In this document: positions 55,181 through 60,568 of the stretch, piece by piece | How positions within the stretch are numbered: the first letter of the stretch is position 1 | How the letters are laid out: every line of letters starts with the position of its first letter | From: Sphingomonas sp. CCH21-G11 | GTDB lineage: Bacteria; Pseudomonadota; Alphaproteobacteria; Sphingomonadales; Sphingomonadaceae | DNA: 60,568 nt | Direction: 5' to 3' | Assembly (NCBI RefSeq): GCF_001555965.1 | Contig: NZ_LSHX01000015.1 | Coordinates: 1-60,568, forward strand | Program-made: the position numbers and the translations under genes | The notes under the pieces: generated by a model | Told to the model about the DNA's origin: nothing | Databases searched by the model: none | Seen by the model: only the letters and a program-made list of their open reading frames with translations

Positions 55181-55485
55181 CCGTTATCGTCGCGGGCGCC
55201 GACCCGGCGCGCGCGCATGCCGCGATCACGCTGGCGAGCGCGGCGGCGGCGCTGGGCGGCCGGACCTGCCTCTACCTGCACGACGGGGCGGTGAAGGTGC
55301 TCGCCGATCCCGCGCTGCGCGAACTCCGCATCGCCGCGCACGAACTGGGCGTCCGGACGATCGCGTGCCAGTCCGGGCTGGCGGCGGCGGGCATCGACCT
55401 TCGCGGCGTCGTGCCGTCGGCCGAAGCGGGCGGCATGGTCGGGCTGCTTGCAACGCTTGGCGACGACCGGCTCGTCTTCGCCTGA
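55159..55485 (+). CDS. DsrE family protein
   Basis: 108 residues of the DsrE/DsrF/YchN fold: TVIVAGADPARAHAAITLASAAAALGG, LYLHDGAVKVL, and IAAHELGVRTIACQSGLAAAGID with the conserved cysteine (residue 70 region). These proteins handle persulfide sulfur or are small oligomeric relatives. It starts 22 bases before the moeB stop, so the two are co-translated, suggesting a sulfur-carrier partnership. Confidence 0.82.
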   Translation: MSDVRGLTVIVAGADPARAHAAITLASAAAALGGRTCLYLHDGAVKVLADPALRELRIAAHELGVRTIACQSGLAAAGIDLRGVVPSAEAGGMVGLLATLGDDRLVFA

Positions 55486-55492
55486 ACGCGTG

Positions 55493-55894
55493 CTATTTCG
55501 CCCGGGTATAGGGCGTGAAGCTGTCGAAGCGGCAATCCCCCGACGGGATGCCTACGCCCCGGTCGACCGTGCGGAAACGGTCGTTGCGACACAGCTGCGA
55601 TCCGAACCGGTCGATCACCAGGATGACGTCGGGGCGTAGGCCGGGACAAGCGCCCACCGGCCCGGTGCGCCACAGCCGCGCGCCGTCGCGATAGATGATC
55701 GTGTCGTCACCATAAATGGTGCCCCCCGACGACGCGGTCGGAAAGATGCAGTTGACCGGTTCCCCCGCGACCCGACCCGCGAGCAGGCGCGCCAGCCGCG
55801 CCTTGTCGCGGGTGTAGCGCGCCTCGGGCGCGGCTTCCGTGCATGCGCCCGCCGTCAACGCGGCGAGCGGGATCAGCATCATCAACGGGCGCAT
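55493..55894 (-). CDS. Small secreted protein (lipoprotein-like), unknown function
   Basis: 133 residues. Signal MRPLMMLIPLAALTAGAC is compatible with a lipobox-like AGAC at its end. The mature part has the cysteine-rich pattern VNCIFP, GACPGLR, QLCRND and GDCRFD, six cysteines in all, so disulfides are likely. No family recognised. ATG at 55894 has GGAG eight bases before it; the ATG at 55900 is only two bases from that site. Follows gloB on the same strand after 48 bases. Confidence 0.65.
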   Translation of the reverse strand: MRPLMMLIPLAALTAGACTEAAPEARYTRDKARLARLLAGRVAGEPVNCIFPTASSGGTIYGDDTIIYRDGARLWRTGPVGACPGLRPDVILVIDRFGSQLCRNDRFRTVDRGVGIPSGDCRFDSFTPYTRAK

Positions 55895-55942
55895 CGGCAT
55901 TTCTCCGCCTGGGGTCGCGCGCCGGCCGCGCCGGCCACCGCC

Positions 55943-56683
55943 CTATCCCCTGAAATTGTCCTTGCCCGCGCGGCGTTCCGCCAGCTCCGCAACACTGCCG
56001 GCACGCAGGAACGGGTTGGTCGCCCGCTCCAGCCCGATCGTCGTCGGCACCGTCGCCTGACCCGCCGCCCGCGCCGCGTCGACGTCGGCCATCCGCGCGA
56101 CCAGCGCCGCATTACCGCCATCGATCGACAGCGCGAACCGGCCGTTCGACTGGGTGTACTCATGCGCGCAATAGACGGTCGTGTCGTCGGGCAACTCGGC
56201 CAGGCGCTGCATGTTGGCGAACATCTGCGCCGCCGTACCCTCGAACAGCCGGCCGCAGCCCATCGCGAACAGCGTGTCGCCGACGAAGATCGCGGCGTCC
56301 TCGGCAAAGTGATAGGCAATGTGCCCGGCGGTGTGCGCGGGCACTTCCCACACCGTGGCGACATGATCGCCCAGCCGCACCGTCTCGCCCTCCGCGACCA
56401 GCCGGTCGGCGGTCGGGATGCGCGCGGCCTCGTCGGCAGGCGCGGTGACGATCGCGCCGGTCGCGTCCTTGATCCCGGCATTGCCGCCGATATGGTCGGG
56501 GTGCCAGTGGGTGTTCCAGATCGCCCCGATCCGCCAGCCACGCGCCTGCGCCGCCGCCAGCACGGGTTCGGCGACCGCGGGGTCGATCACCACGGTGCCA
56601 TCAGACGCCGCGTCATGCACCAGCCAGACATAATTGTCGTTCAGCACCGGCACGCGGACGATCTCGAGCGCGGCTTCGGGCAT
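55943..56683 (-). CDS. gloB: Hydroxyacylglutathione hydrolase (glyoxalase II)
   Basis: 246 residues. Metal motif THWHPDHIGG, FVGDTLFAMGCGRLFEGTA, and CAHEYTQSN (family CGHEYT/YxxHEYT) identify glyoxalase II, which releases D-lactate and glutathione from S-lactoylglutathione. The ATG at 56683 overlaps the stop of the VOC gene as ATGA. GTG codons just upstream give alternative starts. Confidence 0.95.
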   Translation of the reverse strand: MPEAALEIVRVPVLNDNYVWLVHDAASDGTVVIDPAVAEPVLAAAQARGWRIGAIWNTHWHPDHIGGNAGIKDATGAIVTAPADEAARIPTADRLVAEGETVRLGDHVATVWEVPAHTAGHIAYHFAEDAAIFVGDTLFAMGCGRLFEGTAAQMFANMQRLAELPDDTTVYCAHEYTQSNGRFALSIDGGNAALVARMADVDAARAAGQATVPTTIGLERATNPFLRAGSVAELAERRAGKDNFRG

Positions 56684-57117
56684 CACCACGTCCCCGTGTT
56701 GGGCATCGATGCCCAGGGCTCGGCAGGCTCAAGCCGCCCCGCCTGAAGCAGTTCGATCGAAATGCCGTCGGGCGACTTCACGAACGCCATGTGCCCGTCG
56801 CGCGGCGGGCGGTTGATCGTGACGCCCGCATCCATCAGCCGCTGGCACGTCGCGTAGATATTGTCGACGCGATAGGCGAGGTGGCCGAAATTGCGGCCGC
56901 CGCCATAGCTCTCGGGCGCGCTGCCGTCGGCGGGTGGCCAGTTGTAGGTCAGCTCGACCTCCGCCACGCCTTCCTGACCGGGTGCGGCCATGAAGATCAG
57001 CGTGAACCGGCCGGCTTCGTTCTCCATCCGCCGCACTTCCTCCAGCCCCAGCAGCTTGAAGAACGTCACCGTCGCATCGGGATCGGCGACGCGGATCATG
57101 CTGTGGAGAAATTTCAT
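56683..57117 (-). CDS. gloA: Lactoylglutathione lyase-like protein (glyoxalase I)
   Basis: About 144 residues. Metal ligands in glyoxalase I order: H5 (MKFLHSMIRV), E in EVELTYNW, H in NFGHLAYRV and E in SIELLQ. Conserved GLEEVRRMENEAGRFTLIF also fits. It converts the methylglyoxal-glutathione adduct to lactoylglutathione; the next gene, gloB, completes the pathway. ATG at 57117 preferred over the longer 57150 start. Confidence 0.92.
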   Translation of the reverse strand: MKFLHSMIRVADPDATVTFFKLLGLEEVRRMENEAGRFTLIFMAAPGQEGVAEVELTYNWPPADGSAPESYGGGRNFGHLAYRVDNIYATCQRLMDAGVTINRPPRDGHMAFVKSPDGISIELLQAGRLEPAEPWASMPNTGTW

Positions 57118-57222
57118 GCACACCCTTTCAACTCGTCGACGATCATGCACGGTTCATCTATGATGCCGTAGCGCGGACTCCGCCAAGATAGGTGGCGGAA
57201 CGACGGAAGGGAAGGACGGGAC

Positions 57223-57930
57223 ATGGCCGAGGGGTCTGGGTTTTCAGGGCGGATGATGGTGCTGGCGGCGGCGATCGTCGCGCTCGGACTGGTCGCGGGC
57301 GGCTTCCTGCTCGGCGACGGATTGCGTCGCGCGCGCAGCGCCGACCGGTCGGTGACGGTGCGCGGGCTGGCCGAACGCGATGTGACCGCCGATCTCGCCA
57401 CCTGGGCGATCAGCTATTCGGCGACCGGCACCGACCTGGCCGCGGTCCAGGCCGATGTCGATGCCGACACGCGCGAGCTCGAGGCCTATTTCCGCCGGCT
57501 CGGTTTTCCCGCCAGCGCGATCACGCCGACCGGGGCGGGGGTGAACCAGTATTTCAGCAACGGCGTGCTGACGATCACGATCAACCAACGGATGCTGTTG
57601 CGCACCAACGACATCCGCCGCGCGCGGGCTGCGGTCGCCCGCCAGTTCGAGCTGGTACGGCGCGGCGTCACGCTGCAGGAAGGCAGCGGCATGCGCTACA
57701 GCTTCACCCGCCTCAACGACGTGAAGCCCGCCATGGTTGCCGACGCGACGCGCGACGCGCGCAAGGCCGCCGAACAGTTCGCCCGCGACAGCGGCACCGG
57801 CGTCGGCGGCATCAAGAGCGCGACTCAGGGCTATTTCACCATCGACGAGCGCGACGGCGGCGGCGAAGGCGGCGACAGCCCGTTCAAGAAGGTGCGCGTG
57901 GTGACGACGGTCGACTTCTACCTGAACTGA
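57223..57930 (+). CDS. SIMPL domain (DUF541) protein
   Basis: 235 residues. One N-terminal helix (about 13-30) anchors it, then the SIMPL domain: SVTVRGLAERDVTADLATWAISYSATG, LGFPASAITPTGAGVNQYFSNGVLTITINQRMLLRT, and KKVRVVTTVDFYL. Function in sphingomonads unknown; likely periplasmic and oligomeric like BP26/YggE. AAGGGAAGGACGGG lies before the ATG. Confidence 0.88.
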   Translation: MAEGSGFSGRMMVLAAAIVALGLVAGGFLLGDGLRRARSADRSVTVRGLAERDVTADLATWAISYSATGTDLAAVQADVDADTRELEAYFRRLGFPASAITPTGAGVNQYFSNGVLTITINQRMLLRTNDIRRARAAVARQFELVRRGVTLQEGSGMRYSFTRLNDVKPAMVADATRDARKAAEQFARDSGTGVGGIKSATQGYFTIDERDGGGEGGDSPFKKVRVVTTVDFYLN

Positions 57931-57967
57931 CCGCCGCCGGGCGCGCGTCGTGATCGATCCGCGCGGT

Positions 57968-58321
57968 TCAGCCCATCCACGCATGTTCGATGTGGCGCGG
58001 CACGCGACCCGGCACGATCAGGATGACGTCGATCCTCACATCCTCGCCATTGACCGCATAGCGCGGCAGCAGCAGATCGGCTGCCGCCGCAACGCGCGCC
58101 AGCCGCCGCTCGTCGATCGCCAGGTCGAGCTCGGCATCGCTCGCGCGCGTCTTCACCTCGACGAACGCGATCAGCCCGCCGCGACGGGCGATCAGGTCGA
58201 CCTCGCCCACCCGCGTCCGCACCCGCTGGTCGAGGATGCGCCAGCCCTTCAGGCGCAGATACCAGGCGGCGATCGTCTCGCCCCGCCGCCCCCGCGCCTC
58301 GGCCGCGTGGCGGTCCCTCAC
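57968..58321 (-). CDS. yraN: YraN family (UPF0102) nuclease-like protein
   Basis: 117 residues: ARGRRGETIAAWYLRLKGWRILDQRVRTRVGEVDLIARRGGLIAFVEVKTRASD has the PD-(D/E)xK core (EVDLIA and EVKTR). UPF0102 family, probable DNA-binding nuclease-like protein. GTG start at 58321 overlapping the rsmI stop (GTGA), a common rsmI-yraN pair. The frame upstream is inside rsmI and is rejected. Confidence 0.9.
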   Translation of the reverse strand: MRDRHAAEARGRRGETIAAWYLRLKGWRILDQRVRTRVGEVDLIARRGGLIAFVEVKTRASDAELDLAIDERRLARVAAAADLLLPRYAVNGEDVRIDVILIVPGRVPRHIEHAWMG

Positions 58322-59157
58322 GCGCGCGGCTTCATCGCCATCGCGCGCGCATAGAGCGCGCGGCGGTCGACGCCCAGTTTCCGGGCGACCTCGCTCGCCG
58401 CCTGGCCGGGCGACAGGCGGGTCATCGCCTCGGCGAGCGCGGCGTCGGCGTCCTCGGCCGTCGCGGGCGGCGCATCGCCGGGCGGGGCGACGACGATCAC
58501 GATCTCGCCCCTGGGCGGCGCATCGGCGTAGCGCGCGGCAAGCCCGCTCAGCGTGCCGGTCACGCACTCCTCGAACTTCTTGGTGATCTCGCGCGCCACC
58601 CCTGCCTCGCGGTCGCCGAGTCCCTCGGCCAGCGTGGCCAGAGTTGCCGCCAGCCGTGGTCCCGATTCGTAGAAGATCAGCGTCGCACGCACCCCCGCCA
58701 CCTCGCCGATGGTTTCACTCCGCGCGCCGGCCTTGGCGGGCAGGAAGCCCATGAACAGGAAGCGATCGGTCGGCAGCCCCGCGAGCGTCAGCGCCGCGAT
58801 CGCCGCGCACGGCCCGGGAATCGTTACCACGGCATGCCCCGCCGCACGCGCGTCGCGCACAAGTTTGTAGCCGGGATCGGAGATCAGCGGCGTGCCCGCA
58901 TCCGACACCAGCGCCACGACCTCGCTGCCCATCCGCGCGATCAGCCCCGGCCGCACGGCTTCGGCATTATGATCGTGATAGGGGGTCATCCGCACCTTCG
59001 CGCCGATATGACGCAGCAGGCCGGCGGTGACCCGGCTGTCCTCCACCGCGATCACGTCGGCACCGCACAGCACCTCGGCCGCGCGCGGGCTCAGATCACC
59101 GAGATTGCCGATCGGCGTCGCCACGATATAGAGGCCGGGAGTGAGAGGGGCGTTCAT
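58318..59157 (-). CDS. rsmI: 16S rRNA 2'-O-methyltransferase RsmI
   Basis: 279 residues. LYIVATPIGNLGDLSPRAAEVL, VSDAGTPLISDPGYKLVRDA, TIPGPCAAIAAL and FYESGPRL are signatures of the tetrapyrrole-methylase-fold enzyme that modifies C1402 of 16S rRNA. The C-terminal helical domain (KLGVDRRALYARAMAM) is present. ATG at 59157, 12 bases from the divergent LpoA-like start. Confidence 0.96.
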   Translation of the reverse strand: MNAPLTPGLYIVATPIGNLGDLSPRAAEVLCGADVIAVEDSRVTAGLLRHIGAKVRMTPYHDHNAEAVRPGLIARMGSEVVALVSDAGTPLISDPGYKLVRDARAAGHAVVTIPGPCAAIAALTLAGLPTDRFLFMGFLPAKAGARSETIGEVAGVRATLIFYESGPRLAATLATLAEGLGDREAGVAREITKKFEECVTGTLSGLAARYADAPPRGEIVIVVAPPGDAPPATAEDADAALAEAMTRLSPGQAASEVARKLGVDRRALYARAMAMKPRA

Positions 59158-59169
59158 CCGGGAGTTGTC

Positions 59170-60369
59170 ATGGCAGAGGGTATGGTGAAACCGCAACGTC
59201 GGATCGGGATCCTGCGCATCATCGCGGTCGCGGGCGCGATGATCCTGTCGGGCTGTCAGACACTGGTGCCGCGCGGCGTGCCCGACCAGCCGCCGCCCCA
59301 GCCGACGCGCCCGACCGATCCGCGCCCGGTCGGCCCCGGCATCCCGGAGGACAGCCAGCGCCACCGCGTCGCGCTGCTCGTGCCACTGACCGGCACCAAC
59401 GCGCGCGTCGGCCAGTCGATCGCCAACGCGACCCAGCTCGCCCTGCTCGACACGCGCAGTGAGATCGTGCGCATCACCAGCTATGACACCGCGGCCGCCG
59501 GCGGCGCGGTGGCGGCGGCGAACCGCGCGATCGCGGACGGCAACCGCCTGATCCTCGGGCCGCTCCTGTCCGAAGACGCGCGCGCGATCGCGCCGATCGC
59601 GAGGCGCGCCAACGTGCCGGTGCTCAGCTATTCCAACGACACCGGAGTGGCCGGCGACGGCACCTACATCATGGGCTATTCGCCCGCCCAGTCGATCGAG
59701 CGCGTCGTCGATCATGCGCGCGGCACCGGCATCACCAGCTTTGCCGGGCTGATGCCCAGCGGTCTCTATGGCGAACGCGCGTCGACCACCTTCCTGCGCG
59801 CGGTCGAGGATGCCGGCGGCCAGGTCGTCTCGCTCCAGACCTATGACCGCAGCCAGGGATCGATCACCGCCGCGGTCACCCGCCTGTCGCGGGCATCGCC
59901 CTATCAGGCGGTGCTGATCGCGGACGCAGCCGGCACTGCGGCGCTGGCGGTCCCCGCGATCCGCAAGTCGGGCAGCGCCAACGCCCGCATCCTCGGCACC
60001 GAATTGTGGAACACCGACACCGGCATCGGCGGGCGCACCGCGCTCAACGGGTCGTGGTTCGCCAGCGTGTCCGACACGCTCTATCGCCAGTTCGCGACCA
60101 AATATCGCGCGCGCTTCAACGCCGCGCCCTATCGCCTCGCGAGCCTGGGCTATGATTCGGTCCTGCTGACCGTGCGGATCGCGCGCGACTGGCGCGTCGG
60201 CACGCCCTTCCCCGAAGCGCGGCTGCGCGAGGCGGACGGATTTGCCGGCCTCGACGGGGCGTTCCGCTTCGGCCGCGACGGCATCGCCGAACGCGCGCTG
60301 GAGGTTCAGGAAGTGCGCGGCGGATCGATCGTGACCGTGTCGCCCGCGCCGAAGAGTTTCGGGAAGTAA
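59170..60369 (+). CDS. LpoA-like lipoprotein (penicillin-binding protein activator)
   Basis: 399 residues. Lipobox MILSGC gives C29. A Pro/Thr/Arg-rich linker is followed by a periplasmic-binding-protein fold: HRVALLVPLTGTNARVGQSIANATQLAL, VLSYSNDTGVAG, YQAVLIADAAGTAALAVPAI and LGYDSVLLTVRIA. This matches the C-terminal half of LpoA/YraM, which activates peptidoglycan synthase PBP1A. Divergent from rsmI, as LpoA genes commonly are. GGAG lies five bases before the ATG; a second ATG at 59182 is possible. Confidence 0.88.
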   Translation: MAEGMVKPQRRIGILRIIAVAGAMILSGCQTLVPRGVPDQPPPQPTRPTDPRPVGPGIPEDSQRHRVALLVPLTGTNARVGQSIANATQLALLDTRSEIVRITSYDTAAAGGAVAAANRAIADGNRLILGPLLSEDARAIAPIARRANVPVLSYSNDTGVAGDGTYIMGYSPAQSIERVVDHARGTGITSFAGLMPSGLYGERASTTFLRAVEDAGGQVVSLQTYDRSQGSITAAVTRLSRASPYQAVLIADAAGTAALAVPAIRKSGSANARILGTELWNTDTGIGGRTALNGSWFASVSDTLYRQFATKYRARFNAAPYRLASLGYDSVLLTVRIARDWRVGTPFPEARLREADGFAGLDGAFRFGRDGIAERALEVQEVRGGSIVTVSPAPKSFGK

Positions 60370-60396
60370 CGACGCGGCCATCGCCCTCGTCGCGTC

Positions 60397-60417
60397 ACCC
60401 CGGCCTCGTGCCGGGGT
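60397..60417. repeat. ACCCCGGC palindrome (dispersed repeat type)
   Basis: ACCCCGGC (60397-60404), loop CTCGT, GCCGGGGT (60410-60417), 28 bases after the LpoA-like stop and followed by CCACGGTG. It matches a common alphaproteobacterial intergenic repeat; no T-run, so a terminator role is unproven. Confidence 0.55.
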
Positions 60418-60480
60418 CCACGGTGCCGCCAGCGCCGCGCGGCGTTGCAACACTGACAGCGGTTCGCAAGGGAGACGGCT

Positions 60481-60568
60481 CACCCCACCCCTTCAGCGGA
60501 GGGGCAGGGGGTGGGGTCTGTCGACCACGTGCCGCTCGTTTTGATGGCCCCCACCCCAACCCCTCCCC
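60481..60568. repeat. C/G-rich inverted repeat pair at the window end
   Basis: CACCCCACCCCTTCAGCG...GAGGGGCAGGGGGTGGGG (60481-60516) and an inverted partial copy starting CCCCCACCCCAACCCC at 60549 that runs off the window end. About 30 bases of unique sequence lie between. It is the same sort of element as 35522-35543. Confidence 0.55.

Noticed and set aside
57179..57199. TCCGCCA/TGGCGGA inverted repeat between gloA and the SIMPL gene
   Set aside because: Only seven bases per arm in GC-rich DNA and no matching regulator gene; could easily be chance.

Overview
The window is about 60.6 kb of GC-rich chromosomal DNA from an alphaproteobacterium, most likely of the order Sphingomonadales (Sphingomonas-like). 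Pointers are the EL222-type LOV photoreceptor regulator, DUF6356 and DUF2189 proteins, a glutathione-type glyoxalase pair, NodT/RND efflux genes, many GTG starts and GTGA/ATGA stop-start overlaps, and dispersed GC-rich inverted repeats of a kind I associate with sphingomonads. I see no rRNA, tRNA, CRISPR array, insertion sequence or prophage. Nearly all of the window is ordinary core genome with short intergenic gaps.

Layout. 0.1-9.7 kb: DUF2189 membrane protein, M61 peptidase, inorganic pyrophosphatase, GNAT acetyltransferase, EamA exporter, secreted amidohydrolase, and a methyltransferase/GtrA/GT-C-like membrane trio. 9.8-12.4 kb: an arsenic operon arsR-arsC-acr3 read leftward, followed on the same strand by an EL222-like LOV-HTH blue-light regulator; the arsR promoter carries a perfect inverted repeat. 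12.5-18.3 kb: aconitase and small genes, an M15-like peptidase, MTA phosphorylase and a DUF2726 protein. 18.4-25.0 kb: a complete tripartite RND efflux operon (MFP-RND-OMF) divergent from a TetR regulator, with two matching palindromes over the two -35 boxes. 25.1-29.8 kb: serine hydrolase, rdgB-rph and hrcA-grpE. 30.0-35.4 kb: an orphan RTX-repeat protein with a hairpin over its ribosome binding site, a membrane protein, glnD, and two small genes.

35.6-45.2 kb: infC (apparently with an AUA start), a Uma2 nuclease-like gene, thrS, a DUF1905 protein, LD-carboxypeptidase divergent from a MurC/Mpl-like ligase, and small membrane/XRE/hydrolase genes. 45.2-48.2 kb: dnaA, rpsT with a clear terminator, and mutM. 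48.3-55.5 kb: a tightly packed rightward run ubiE-ubiB-membrane protein-coaBC-lipoprotein-dut-hypothetical-moeB-dsrE-like, mostly with stop/start overlaps. 55.5-60.4 kb: a gloA-gloB operon with a small lipoprotein gene, a SIMPL protein, and rsmI-yraN divergent from an LpoA-like lipoprotein. The right end runs into C/G-rich inverted repeats.

Most noteworthy: the LOV regulator next to the arsenic operon, the two overlapping operator/promoter arrangements (arsR and tetR/RND), the ribosome-site hairpin before the RTX gene, the infC start codon, and an atypical Mur ligase paired with an LD-carboxypeptidase. I did not find a clearly undescribed multi-gene system. All functional calls are by reading protein motifs, without database searches.
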